From an uncultured Muribaculaceae bacterium (GTDB lineage: Bacteria; Bacteroidota; Bacteroidia; Bacteroidales; Muribaculaceae): a stretch of DNA of 64,000 bases. Positions 42,733 to 51,907 of the stretch are shown here, in pieces. The DNA lies in assembly GCA_947632485.1 (NCBI GenBank), contig CANRPJ010000001.1, positions 154,202 to 218,201 on the forward strand. Direction: 5' to 3'. Each line of letters starts with the position of its first letter. Positions within the stretch are counted from its first letter, which is position 1. Under the pieces are notes generated by a model. That model made no database searches, was not told the DNA's origin, and was given only the letters and a program-made list of their open reading frames with translations. The translations under genes were made by a program, and so were the position numbers.

Positions 42733-42762
42733 GATAGGCCTTTTCTTAGAGAAGGCCTATCG
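42733..42762. terminator. Perfect 10-bp hairpin over the symporter stop codon
   Basis: gataggcctt and aaggcctatc arms with a 9-base loop, placed exactly where the plus-strand GH3 debris and the minus-strand symporter gene converge. Probably a bidirectional terminator. Confidence 0.55.
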
Positions 42763-44095
42763 AATTTAAGAGCACGAGACCAATACCGATCGGTGCTACC
42801 CAGCGGAGCGCAAACAGCAGCACTCCATAGAACCGGCCTCGAATGGCTCCCTGATTGGTAAGCTCCTTCTTGAGAAAAAGTTTAGGCATCTTCCACCCGG
42901 CAAATACCGCTATAAAGATACCACCAATAGGCAGCATAATGTTAGAGGCCACATAGTCGAATATTCCGAATATGTTAAGGTCGTTGACCGTAAGGTTGCT
43001 CAGACAGCCGAAACTGAGGCAGCAGAGCGAGCCAAAGATAAAAGCGATAGCGGAGGTAAGCACAGTAGCCGACTTCCGGCTCATTCCTTTCTCCTCTATG
43101 AAGAATGCTATGGAAATCTCACTCATGGAAATTGTAGAGGTGAGAGAGGCGAGGAAAAGCAGGAAGAAGAAAAGGGCACTCCAAACGGAACCACCAGGCA
43201 AATGATGGAAGATAGAGGGAAGGGTTTCAAACACGAGAGTAGGACCTGCCTCAGGAGAGACTCCAAACATGAATACCGCCGGGAAGATTATCACACCTGA
43301 AAGTATGGCAATCAGGGTGTCGAGGCTAGCAGAGATGGTAGCAGTCCTAACGAGATTTGTCTGAGGCCGGAAATAAGAGGCGTAGGTCATCATGCAGCCC
43401 AGACCGATGCTGAGCGAGAAGAAGGCCTGACCTAAGGCTCCGAGCAGCACGGAGGGAGTGATCTGAGAGAAATCAGGTTTGAAGAGGAAGGTCAGACCCT
43501 CTTTCGCAGTAGGCAGCAGAAGCGAGTTGACACAGAACACGATAAGAAGCACGAAGAGGAGAGGCATCAAGATATTGCTGAATCGCTCAATGCCTTTAGT
43601 GACTTCCTTACGAAGCACAAGGAAGTTGAGAGACAGGAAAATCCACGTCCAGATTAAAGGTCGCCAGTTACCAGACTTAAATTCGTCAAAATGGCGGTGA
43701 TAGTCGCTCTGCTCGGGGAAATCGAGGGCACCAATAGCAGACTGCGCGCAATATTCTATGGTCCAACCTGCTACAACGCAATAGAAACTCAGAATCATCA
43801 GCGAAGCAGCAATGCCGAGATAACCGACCATCCACCAACTGCTTTTAGGAGCAAGCACACGGAAGGCACCGAAGATATTACTTCGTGTGGCTCTACCCAT
43901 GGCGAACTCAGCGCAAAGTACGGGCAGACCGAGAACAACGATACAAACGAGATAGCAAAGCATGAATGCCCCTCCGCCGTGGGTACCGGCTTCAAAAGGA
44001 AATCTCCATATATTACCGAGGCCAACGGCACTTCCGGCTGTGGCTGCTATGGCTCCGAGACGGGTAGCGAACTGAATGCGGTCGTTATTCTTCAT
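42746..44095 (-). CDS. Neurotransmitter:sodium symporter (NSS/SNF) family transporter
   Basis: LeuT-fold sodium-coupled amino acid transporter, 449 aa, with 11-12 membrane helices. The signature TM1 segment is AATAGSAVGLGNIWRFPFEAG, and TM6/8 regions include ALGQAFFSLSIGLG and LFFFLLFLASLTSTISM. It probably imports an amino acid. The start overlaps cysK by 11 bp, so it is co-transcribed with cysteine synthase; a substrate linked to serine/cysteine metabolism is possible (inference). Confidence 0.93.
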   Translation of the reverse strand: MKNNDRIQFATRLGAIAATAGSAVGLGNIWRFPFEAGTHGGGAFMLCYLVCIVVLGLPVLCAEFAMGRATRSNIFGAFRVLAPKSSWWMVGYLGIAASLMILSFYCVVAGWTIEYCAQSAIGALDFPEQSDYHRHFDEFKSGNWRPLIWTWIFLSLNFLVLRKEVTKGIERFSNILMPLLFVLLIVFCVNSLLLPTAKEGLTFLFKPDFSQITPSVLLGALGQAFFSLSIGLGCMMTYASYFRPQTNLVRTATISASLDTLIAILSGVIIFPAVFMFGVSPEAGPTLVFETLPSIFHHLPGGSVWSALFFFLLFLASLTSTISMSEISIAFFIEEKGMSRKSATVLTSAIAFIFGSLCCLSFGCLSNLTVNDLNIFGIFDYVASNIMLPIGGIFIAVFAGWKMPKLFLKKELTNQGAIRGRFYGVLLFALRWVAPIGIGLVLLNSIGLL

Positions 44096-44996
44096 CGTTT
44101 AGATCTGAAAACATTACTGTACTAAGATATTTCTCTGCGCGGTCGGGGAAGATGGTTACAATTCGGCCTGAGGAGATTCTCTGAGATGTGCGAATTGCGG
44201 CAAGCAATGCCGCTCCACTGCTCATTCCCGCAAAAATGCCCTCCTCTCTTATAATGCGACGTGCCATCTCTATAGCTTCTTCGCTTTCAACCGGCTCAAT
44301 TACATCGATCTTCGCAGGATCGTAGATCGCCGGCACAATAGCTTCCTCCATATTCTTAAGACCTTGGATATAATGGCCTTTCACAGGATGAGCGCAAATA
44401 ACCTTCAATTTAGGATTGTGCTGCTTTAGCACCCTTGAAAGCCCCATAAGAGTGCCAGAAGTGCCTATGGCGCATGCCAGATAGTCAACCTGTCCGCCGG
44501 TCTGATCAAGAATTTCAATTGCTGTCCTGTCATAATGGGCGAGATAGTTGGCAGCGTTTGAAAACTGATCGGGCATAAAGTATTTATCAGGATTTTCAGC
44601 CACGAGACGCCGAGCCATTCGTATAGCTCCGTCGGTGCCCTCACTCGCTGGTGTAAGCCTTACACGCGCCCCATAGCTTCGAATGATCTGGCGTCTCTCT
44701 CGGCTTACGCCGGCACTCATAACTATCTCCACATCATAACCTTTTACTATTCCTACAATAGCAAGGCCGATCCCGGTATTGCCGGAAGTAGGTTCAATGA
44801 TAGTCATGCCTTTACGCAGGTGTCCTTCTGCTTCTGCCTGCTCAATCATTCTCACGGCAATCCTATCCTTAATGCTTCCGGTAGGATTGAATCCTTCGAG
44901 CTTTGCAAGGATTTCAACCTCTGGATTAGGGCATAACCGGTTAAGGCGCACTAACGGCGTTCTGCCAATTGTCTGGAGAATATTGTCGCAAATCAT
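44085..44996 (-). CDS. cysK: Cysteine synthase A (O-acetylserine sulfhydrylase)
   Basis: PLP enzyme making cysteine from O-acetylserine and sulfide, 303 aa from MICDNILQ. PLP lysine in NPTGSIKDRIAVRM, phosphate/substrate loop EPTSGNTGIGLAIVG, and the C-terminal GMSSGAALLAAI are present. The track start at 45071 adds 25 residues lying across the -7 box and is rejected. Overlaps the NSS symporter by 11 bp. Confidence 0.94.
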   Translation of the reverse strand: MICDNILQTIGRTPLVRLNRLCPNPEVEILAKLEGFNPTGSIKDRIAVRMIEQAEAEGHLRKGMTIIEPTSGNTGIGLAIVGIVKGYDVEIVMSAGVSRERRQIIRSYGARVRLTPASEGTDGAIRMARRLVAENPDKYFMPDQFSNAANYLAHYDRTAIEILDQTGGQVDYLACAIGTSGTLMGLSRVLKQHNPKLKVICAHPVKGHYIQGLKNMEEAIVPAIYDPAKIDVIEPVESEEAIEMARRIIREEGIFAGMSSGAALLAAIRTSQRISSGRIVTIFPDRAEKYLSTVMFSDLNDEE

Positions 44997-45016
44997 ATCG
45001 TAATTAAACTTCGGTG

Positions 45017-45024
45017 CAAATTTA
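45017..45024 (-). promoter_or_regulatory. -7 box for cysK-symporter
   Basis: TAAATTTG on the minus strand, 20 bp before the cysK ATG. It helps fix the start at 44996. Confidence 0.6.
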
Positions 45025-45087
45025 GTCAAGAAATATGATAGTATAAAAAGAAAAGCATATTTACCACACAATTAGTAAGAAAAATCG

Positions 45088-45095
45088 TATCTTTG
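45088..45095 (+). promoter_or_regulatory. -7 box for the DUF4250 gene
   Basis: TATCTTTG, 26 bp before the ATG at 45122. Divergent to the cysK promoter. Confidence 0.65.
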
Positions 45096-45121
45096 CAAGT
45101 AGAAAACATATTTCATTCATT

Positions 45122-45298
45122 ATGAGCCTTCCAAAAGATCCTTTTATGCTGCTGAGCGTGGTTAACACCAAGCTGCGCGATGAATATGAATCGCCGTCAG
45201 AAATGTGCGCTGCCCTGGGTGAAGATCTGTCTGCAATTGATAAGCGGCTAAATGATGCCGGCTTTGCTTACGATGCAGCTCAGAACCAGTATCGCTGA
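45122..45298 (+). CDS. DUF4250 protein (58 aa)
   Basis: Missed by the ORF track because of length. The protein begins MSLPKDPFMLLSVVNTKLRD and ends AYDAAQNQYR, matching the small DUF4250 family in both length and sequence. Function unknown; probably a small cytosolic helical protein. It has its own promoter. Its final codons overlap the first unit of the 32-bp-period repeat array. Confidence 0.85.
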   Translation: MSLPKDPFMLLSVVNTKLRDEYESPSEMCAALGEDLSAIDKRLNDAGFAYDAAQNQYR

Positions 45299-45404
45299 AG
45301 AAACGGCAAAAATCACCGCTTTCGACTTGAAAAAGCGGCAGATTTCTTCAAAATATCCTTGAAAAAACGGCAATAATCGCTAATTTTGCCTTGAAAAAGC
45401 GGCA
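45295..45404 (+). repeat. Four-unit tandem array, 14-bp unit at exact 32-bp period
   Basis: The unit ttgaaaaagcggca (variants gctgaagaaacggca and ttgaaaaaacggca) begins at 45295, 45327, 45359 and 45391, separated by unrelated 18-bp spacers. It is too short and too spaced for CRISPR. It lies directly upstream of a broken ATPase gene, echoing the array at 3289-3376. Confidence 0.85.
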
Positions 45405-45451
45405 CCAAGCAGCGCAACCCACTAATAATCAACTAAACAACACAAAGCATA

Positions 45452-45541
45452 ATGCTCTATAGACATTTATCCGCATATATTGAAGAGTTTTATAAAACTT
45501 CAAGGAATGCTTTGTTGCTTACAGGAGCACTTAATCTGTAA
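45452..45541 (+). pseudogene. N-terminal remnant of an AAA_14/DUF4143-like ATPase
   Basis: A 29-codon ORF, MLYRHLSAYIEEFYKTSRN..., reaching LLLTGA and then a stop. In intact family members this N-terminus leads straight into a Walker A of the form GARQVGK. Here the gene breaks precisely at the P-loop and nothing of the remainder follows. Assignment rests on resemblance of the N-terminal segment to the family. Confidence 0.65.
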
Positions 45542-45581
45542 GATCTTTACAGAGATAAGTTACTCTGACTCTTTAAGATGC

Positions 45582-45621
45582 GGAAGGAGGTAAACACTGG
45601 TAATGGTGAATACCTCCTTCC
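45582..45621. terminator. 11-bp perfect hairpin downstream of malQ
   Basis: ggaaggaggta and tacctccttcc arms around an 18-base loop. It sits 21 bp beyond the malQ stop on the minus strand. No strong T-run follows, so activity is uncertain. Confidence 0.45.
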
Positions 45622-45642
45622 TAATTATTGGGTAGAATATGC

Positions 45643-48320
45643 TTATCGGTTTGAACGCTTTATTGAGCCGGCAAGATTAGCATTGAATGAATCTTCGCCA
45701 TTAAGCTGCTCGAGAGTGATGTGCATACGGTAACGCCAGTAATGCTCCGGATTCGAGGGCTCATTGATTTGCTCTTCGCGCGGGTCATGGCGACGGAGTT
45801 TAGGATCTGCCGAGAGCCAATCCTGCAATGGAATTATGCAAAGCATTGAAGGGCTTTCAAGATGGAGTTTCAAGATTTTCTCACAAATCCAAGGCTCTGC
45901 ATAGAAAGGAGAACCTCCCGGCTCATGGAGCACTTCTGAATAATACCTCTGGGAGCGCGCAGGGTCAGATTCCCACCACTGACGAATACCCGGCATATCA
46001 TGAGTCGATGTGGTGCACACGCTGAGATAGGGATAGCGCCAGGTGTCGGCAAATGTCTCCTTAGGATCTTTAGGCATACGCTGAATCTCCAGAGAGAGTA
46101 TCTGAAGACGATGCATCACATCGGGCACACAGGAGGGTATCATGCCGAGATCTTCCGCACAGCATAGCATCCGGGTAGCATCGATGAGAGGGGGCAGCTT
46201 CCACAAAGCTTTTCCTTTCCAGAAATCATCATTGCGATGATAGAAGAAATCATTGTAAAGAGCATCGAAAGCACCTTTATTCCATTGGCTAAGACGACGG
46301 TACTGATATGTGAACTGTGCAGATATCCTCGGGTGATAATAGCCTTTGCGATAGGGATCTTCGATGAAAAGCACATCATCGATCAGCCCGAGCAGCGCAT
46401 TACAGATCTTATCATTTTTCTCCGTCTTATCCTGTTGGGCAAAATAGGCAGCCACTTTTTTCTGAGTATCAACAAAGTCGAGAAGCTGATACCGTCCGTC
46501 ACCAATAGGCTTCAGGAAGCGCTCCTTGACCTCCTCAGTGAAGGGAGCGAAGAAATCGTTGAGAAACCAATCCTCGATGAGCGGATTAGTGTGAAGGTCT
46601 ACATCAAGATGAAATCCTCTTGCCGATAGCTCCTCAGGGCTGAAAGGAAGAGCAGGATTAAACACTCCCAGAAGCCCGTGAAGCTCGCTTTCCGGTATCT
46701 GCCAGATGCGGAAGAAACCGAGGATATGATCAATACGGTAGGCATCGAAATATTCCGCCATCTTGCGGAATCTTGCTTTCCACCATGCGAAACCGTCTTT
46801 CGCCATCTCGTCCAGTTGTAGGTGGGGAAGCCCCAGTTCTGACCGAACACTGAGAAGTCATCGGGCGGAGCTCCGGCCTGAGAATTGAGATTGAAAAGCT
46901 TAGGCGATTGCCATGCATCTACACTATGGCGACCTATTCCGATAGGCACATCACCTTTGAGCACGACTCCAAGGCTTCGCGCATAGTCGCGTGCACCCCG
47001 CAACTGACGGTCAAGGTGATACTGAACGAAACAGTAATAGCCGATTTCATCGCGTTTTTGGGCTATAAAAGTGGCTATTTTCTCTTTTTCATACGCTGAA
47101 TAAGCGCCCCAACGGGTTTCATCGGGGGTACAGTATTCATCGCGGAGCACGCTCCAGGCAGCATACGGCAACAGCCAATGGCGGTTAGCCTCAAAGAAGG
47201 CAAGATAGGGGGCAGAGGTAAGGGTATTGGCACCATCTTGTTTATAAATGGCACGGAGCCACTCATTCTTTGTATCGTTAACTCTTTCGTAATCTACCTG
47301 CGGAAGCGCATTGAGCTCCTTGCGCACCTTTTCAAAGGCCTCAGCCTTAGCCTTATCTTTAAGCGTACCGACATCTTCGAGCCTCAGGAACATCGGGTGA
47401 AGCGCAAAGGTAGAATTAGCTCTGTAGGGATAGGAATCAACCCACGTACCGGTAAGTGTAGTATCATTGACCGGAAGAAGCTGAAGCACTTTCTGCCCGG
47501 TAGCGGCACACCATTCCGCCATCATCTTCAGGTCGGAGAAATCTCCTACTCCGAAGTCAGCCTCCGAACGCAGCGAGAATACCGGTATCGCAGTTCCGGC
47601 ACCTCTCCAGGGCGCAAAGGGACTCACGGCCCGCAATCCGGCTATCACAATCTGATCGAGAGCATCATGCGACGGCAGCAGTAGATTACGGTTATCGCGC
47701 GCTTCCCACGCCTCGATTCTCCGGGTTTCCTTATCTAAAATCAGCAACTTATATTCGCAAGCCTCAGGCATTCCGGCAAGGGGCACATCGAGAGTCCATA
47801 GAGGGAAACGGGCATCGTTGAAAATCAGTGCCTTTTCAGGATTCCATTTACCCAATACCTCCGGCTCACCGAGAAGCGCGAGAACCTGACCGGGTCCTAC
47901 AAGAGGTGCCTCGACGCAGATACGGAGGGTGCCGGGACGAGACGGCGCTTCTTCATCTCTCTTTCCACGACGGAAAAATCCTCCCGTAAACGCTGATGAA
48001 TACGCGAATTTGTCGGCCGGCATATCCTGCCACCAGTCTTCGATTATGATAGCTCCTGCGCCCCTCGCCACAGTCAGGGAGTGAGGTGCGCCCCATTCTC
48101 TACGGCTTACGTGGCCATCTGTAGTCCTTACCAGATAGTGGTAAGTCAGTACCGTCGGGGGTTCCGGGCAATCGATTGTAAGGCTCCACGTATCAGGACC
48201 AGTAAGCTCCATAGCCGGGCATACCGATTCATCAGTCGAGCCGAGCAGGGGAATGGCGCCGCACACTGCGAGCTGCTGTCCCCATTCGGTGTGGTAGCGA
48301 AGATTGAACTTGATTTTCAT
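45643..48320 (-). pseudogene. malQ: 4-alpha-glucanotransferase (MalQ, GH77) with a -1 frameshift
   Basis: Disproportionating enzyme of maltodextrin use. Two overlapping track ORFs (46599..48320 and 45643..46806) are halves of one gene: the first reads FGQNWGFPTYNW and then goes out of frame, and the second resumes with MAKDGFAWW. Adding one base near 46812 restores NWDEMAKDGF and a full length of 892 aa, the usual size with two N-terminal starch-binding-like domains. The catalytic Asp (FDAYRIDHILGFF) and Glu (CCAEDLGMIP) both lie after the break, so the upstream product would be inactive. This may be a true mutation or an assembly/sequencing error. Lies 38 bp after nrdJ. Confidence 0.88.
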
Positions 48321-48358
48321 TTCTATGTCAGTCTGTGAGTTAAGCTCTTAAGATAAGA

Positions 48359-50890
48359 TTACCCGCATTTCGAAGTGCCACACGATGTGCATATCAGGCA
48401 ACCCTCCTGATAGATCAACGTTTCAGCACCGCATTTCGGACATTTCTGGCCTGTGGCAGCTGTGCCGCTGGGAATATATTTCTTGAGTGCACGCTCCACA
48501 CCGTTTTTCCAGGTATTGATGCTCGTAGAATCGAGTTCCAACCCGCTTACAAGCTTAAGCACCTGATCGATAGGCATTCCGTAGCGGAGCACACCGGAAA
48601 TCAGCTTGGCATAATTCCAGAACTCGGGATTGAACTTCTCACTCAAACCCTCAATCGTAGTCTTATAGCCACGCTTATTTATGAACTGGAAGTCATAGCG
48701 CTTGCGTCCCTTCTCATCTACAGCCTTGATGATTTTTCCATGATTCACATTTTTGGGACAGAAAATGCCGTCTTCATCGTCGGCCAGACCCGTAAAAATC
48801 TCATAAGGACGACCATCTACCAGGCCTACAAATGCGATCCATTTCTCTTTATTATTCTGGAAACGCACCACATCGGCCTCAAGCTCGGTGGGGCGCTTGG
48901 AAACGTGGTCAGGCAGATGAATCAGCTGCGGTTTTTCCGGCTTGATCGCTTCGAGCACATTGTTACGGCTTCCGTCGCGATATACGGTGCAACCTTTGCA
49001 ACCGGCTTTCCATGCCTCGCGATAAAGCTTATCAACCAGATCTTCAGAAATATCAGCCGGAAGGTTGATGGTCACGCTGATACTATGGTCTACCCATTTC
49101 TGAACAGCTCCCTGCATGCGCACCTTCTCAAGCCAGTCAACATCAGCGCTTGTTGCCTTATAATACGGCGATTTGGCTACCAGTGCATCAATCTCTTCAG
49201 CAGTCATGTTGCGACGGGGCTCGATTCCCTGAGTCTTCATCCAGTCAATGAACCGGTGATGATAAACTACGTACTCCTCGAAAGCATCGCCCACTTCATC
49301 TACAAAATCCACATGATACTCAGCATCATTGGCATTGATTTTGCGACGGCGCTTGTATACAGGCAGAAATACCGGTTCAATACCGGAAGAGGTCTGGGTC
49401 ATCAGTGAGGTGGTTCCGGTAGGCGCAATCGTGAGACAGGCTATGTTGCGGCGTCCTTGCTTCCTCATCTTTTCATATAGTTCCGGAGAGGCATCACGCA
49501 GACGCTGAATGAAGGGATTGGATTCCTCACGCTCTGCATCGTAGAGATCGAACGCACCTCGCTCGGCTGCCATATCTGCAGAAGCGTCATAGTAGGCGAG
49601 TGCAAGCTCACGATGAACCTTTACAGAGAATTCCGTGGCCTCGGGAGTGCCATACCGGTAACCGAGCGCCGCCAGCATATCGCCTTCACCGGTTGTTCCA
49701 CAACCCGTGCGTCGTCCTTCGAGAGTCTTCGATCGGATCTTCTTCCAGAGGTTAAGCTCCGTCTGCTTCACCTCAGAAGTCTCCGGATCAGCTTCAATCT
49801 TTTCTATAATGGCATCGATCTTCTCCATCTCGAGATCGATTATATCGTCCATGATTCGCTGAGCCATGCGCACGTGGCTACGGAAAAGCTCGAAGTCGAA
49901 CTCAGCTTTATCAGTGAAGGGATTCTTCACATAGCTATAAAGATTGATAGCGCAAAGACGACAACTGTCGTAAGGGCAAAGGGGAATTTCGCCACAAGGA
50001 TTGGTAGAAACAGTGCGGAAGCCCAGATCAGAATAGCAATCTGGCACCGATTCCCGAATCACAGTATCCCAGAAAAGCACTCCGGGCTCAGCGCTCTTCC
50101 AGGCGTTATGCACTATCTTATTCCAGAGCGCTTTGGCATCGATACTTTTTTCCACCTTTTTCTCAGCGGAGTCTACCGGGAAAGCCTGAACATACTCGGA
50201 ATTATCTTCCACTGCCTTCATGAAGTCGTCATCGATTTTCACCGATACGTTGGCGCCCGTCACCTTTCCTTCAGTCATCTTGGCATCTATAAACGCTTCG
50301 GAATCAGGGTGCTTGATGCTCACACTAAGCATCAGCGCGCCCCTGCGACCGTCCTGAGCCACTTCGCGCGTGCTATTGCTATAGCGCTCCATAAAAGGCA
50401 CGAGTCCTGTTGAAGTAAGGGCAGAGTTCTTCACGGGCGTGCCTTTCGGACGCAGATGGCTGAGATCATGGCCTACGCCACCGCGACGCTTCATCAGCTG
50501 CACCTGCTCTTCATCGATCTTAATGATACCTCCGTATGAATCCGGGGTGCCGTCAAGACCGATCACGAAGCAGTTCGAAAGGCTTCCTACCTGGAAATCA
50601 TTTCCTATACCTGCCATCGGGCTTCCCTGAGGCACTACGTAGCGGAAATCTTTCAAAAGCCCGAATATCTGCTCTTCGCTCATCGGATTAGGATACTTCG
50701 CCTCAATGCGGGCAAGCTCTCCGGCTATACGGTGATGCATATCGTCGGGAGTACGCTCATAGAGGTTACCGAAAGAGTCTTTGAGAGCGTATTTGCTTGC
50801 CCATACGCGGGCTGCAAGTTCATCTCCTTTGAAATAAGCCTTTGATGCTTCAAAAGCATCGTCGAAGGTATATTTCACGGAATTATCCAT
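48359..50890 (-). CDS. nrdJ: Adenosylcobalamin-dependent ribonucleotide reductase (class II)
   Basis: Reduces ribonucleotides to deoxyribonucleotides using B12, 843 aa. Features include SLSNCFVIGLD (first redox Cys), STNPCGEIPL (active-site finger loop), CLTIAPTGTTSLMTQTSSGIEP, and a C-terminal zinc-ribbon tail CPKCGAETLIYQEGCLICTSCG. Oxygen-independent. Its cofactor need fits the riboswitch-controlled B12 importer 4 kb away. No cobalamin riboswitch was seen in its own leader. Confidence 0.94.
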   Translation of the reverse strand: MDNSVKYTFDDAFEASKAYFKGDELAARVWASKYALKDSFGNLYERTPDDMHHRIAGELARIEAKYPNPMSEEQIFGLLKDFRYVVPQGSPMAGIGNDFQVGSLSNCFVIGLDGTPDSYGGIIKIDEEQVQLMKRRGGVGHDLSHLRPKGTPVKNSALTSTGLVPFMERYSNSTREVAQDGRRGALMLSVSIKHPDSEAFIDAKMTEGKVTGANVSVKIDDDFMKAVEDNSEYVQAFPVDSAEKKVEKSIDAKALWNKIVHNAWKSAEPGVLFWDTVIRESVPDCYSDLGFRTVSTNPCGEIPLCPYDSCRLCAINLYSYVKNPFTDKAEFDFELFRSHVRMAQRIMDDIIDLEMEKIDAIIEKIEADPETSEVKQTELNLWKKIRSKTLEGRRTGCGTTGEGDMLAALGYRYGTPEATEFSVKVHRELALAYYDASADMAAERGAFDLYDAEREESNPFIQRLRDASPELYEKMRKQGRRNIACLTIAPTGTTSLMTQTSSGIEPVFLPVYKRRRKINANDAEYHVDFVDEVGDAFEEYVVYHHRFIDWMKTQGIEPRRNMTAEEIDALVAKSPYYKATSADVDWLEKVRMQGAVQKWVDHSISVTINLPADISEDLVDKLYREAWKAGCKGCTVYRDGSRNNVLEAIKPEKPQLIHLPDHVSKRPTELEADVVRFQNNKEKWIAFVGLVDGRPYEIFTGLADDEDGIFCPKNVNHGKIIKAVDEKGRKRYDFQFINKRGYKTTIEGLSEKFNPEFWNYAKLISGVLRYGMPIDQVLKLVSGLELDSTSINTWKNGVERALKKYIPSGTAATGQKCPKCGAETLIYQEGCLICTSCGTSKCG

Positions 50891-50959
50891 GTTGTTTATG
50901 ATTTATAGTTTTGATTTTTAAGTTTTTAAGCTCTGAGGCTAATTGAGCCGCAGGGAATG

Positions 50960-50967
50960 CAAAGGTA
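50960..50967 (-). promoter_or_regulatory. -7 box for nrdJ
   Basis: TACCTTTG on the minus strand, 69 bp upstream of the nrdJ ATG. Confidence 0.55.
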
Positions 50968-51064
50968 GCGAGAACCTTCGGGAAATAAAAACTTTTGGGA
51001 AAGAATCTTTGGTCGGAGGGGGATAAAAGTTACCCGAACCGGTAAATTTTCGAGCCTTATTTCT

Positions 51065-51072
51065 TACTTTTG
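51065..51072 (+). promoter_or_regulatory. -7 box for the nitroreductase
   Basis: TACTTTTG. It overlaps the TTG start at 51070 in the ORF track and so favours the ATG at 51133. Confidence 0.55.
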
Positions 51073-51132
51073 CAGAGAGAAAAAGTAGACTCAAGACAGT
51101 TTGGTCTTGCTTCTGCAGAGAAGAATTTACAC

Positions 51133-51876
51133 ATGGAAAAAGATTATTTTGCAAACCGGCGCACGGTGCGTCGATTCAGCGATAGGAAAGTGAGTGATGA
51201 AATGCTTCGTGCTATATCCGAGAGAGCCATGAAGGCACCTACAACCGGAGGCATGCAGCTTTATAGCGTAGTAGTGACCCGGAAGGAACCTCTGCGTACC
51301 GATCTTGCCGAAGCTCATTTCTCGCAGCCGGCTGCTGCCGGAGCGCCGGTGATAGTCACTGTATGCGCTGATCTTCACAGATTCGAGCGCTGGTGCAGGA
51401 TAAGCGGAACTGAACCGGGATTTGAAAACTTCCTCTCCTTCACCTCAGCCATGCTTGATGCTACAATCTTTGCCCAGCAGTTCTGTACGATAGCTGAAAT
51501 GGAAGGATTGGGTACCTGCTATTTAGGCACAACATTATGGCAGGCACCTAAGATTTCAGAACTATTGCATCTGCCGGATCATGTTGTGCCAGTATGTGGT
51601 ATCGCCGTCGGCTGGCCCTATGGTGAAGGTGAGGCTACTGAGAGATTGCCTCTCGAAGCTCTCTATCATACTGAGACCTACACGGATTTCAGTGATGAGG
51701 AAGTTAAGGAGCTTTATAAGGTAAAAGATGAGTATCCTGCAAACAGAGGTTATGTTGAAGAGCATTCCAAGCCATCGCTGGCTCATGTATTTACAGAGGT
51801 GAGATATCCTCGCCAGATGAATGAAGAATTTACTGCCTCCATCAAGTCTTATCTCGAAAGACAAGGGCTGCTATGA
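51133..51876 (+). CDS. NAD(P)H-dependent nitroreductase-family flavoprotein
   Basis: FMN reductase of 247 aa from MEKDYFANRR. The N-terminal RRTVRRFSDRKVSDEMLRAI and KAPTTGGMQLYSVVV are the FMN-binding signature, and GLGTCYLGTTLWQAPKI with VCGIAVGWPYGE completes the fold of the NfsA/FRP branch. It probably reduces nitroaromatics or flavins; natural substrate unknown. It precedes dapF by 31 bp but dapF has its own promoter. Confidence 0.88.
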   Translation: MEKDYFANRRTVRRFSDRKVSDEMLRAISERAMKAPTTGGMQLYSVVVTRKEPLRTDLAEAHFSQPAAAGAPVIVTVCADLHRFERWCRISGTEPGFENFLSFTSAMLDATIFAQQFCTIAEMEGLGTCYLGTTLWQAPKISELLHLPDHVVPVCGIAVGWPYGEGEATERLPLEALYHTETYTDFSDEEVKELYKVKDEYPANRGYVEEHSKPSLAHVFTEVRYPRQMNEEFTASIKSYLERQGLL

Positions 51877-51889
51877 TATTTATTTTGAG

Positions 51890-51897
51890 TAACTTTG
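51890..51897 (+). promoter_or_regulatory. -7 box for dapF-dapL
   Basis: TAACTTTG, 10 bp before the dapF ATG; very short leader. Confidence 0.65.
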
Positions 51898-51907
51898 CAG
51901 CCAATAT

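Noticed and set aside
45295-45404. CRISPR array
   Set aside because: The repeated core is only 14 bp, spacers are 18 bp and no cas genes are nearby.
49613-50413. 266-aa plus-strand ORF within nrdJ
   Set aside because: Antisense shadow of the reductase.
50891-51132. Cobalamin riboswitch for nrdJ
   Set aside because: None of the conserved cobalamin riboswitch blocks seen at 54.7 kb occurs here.
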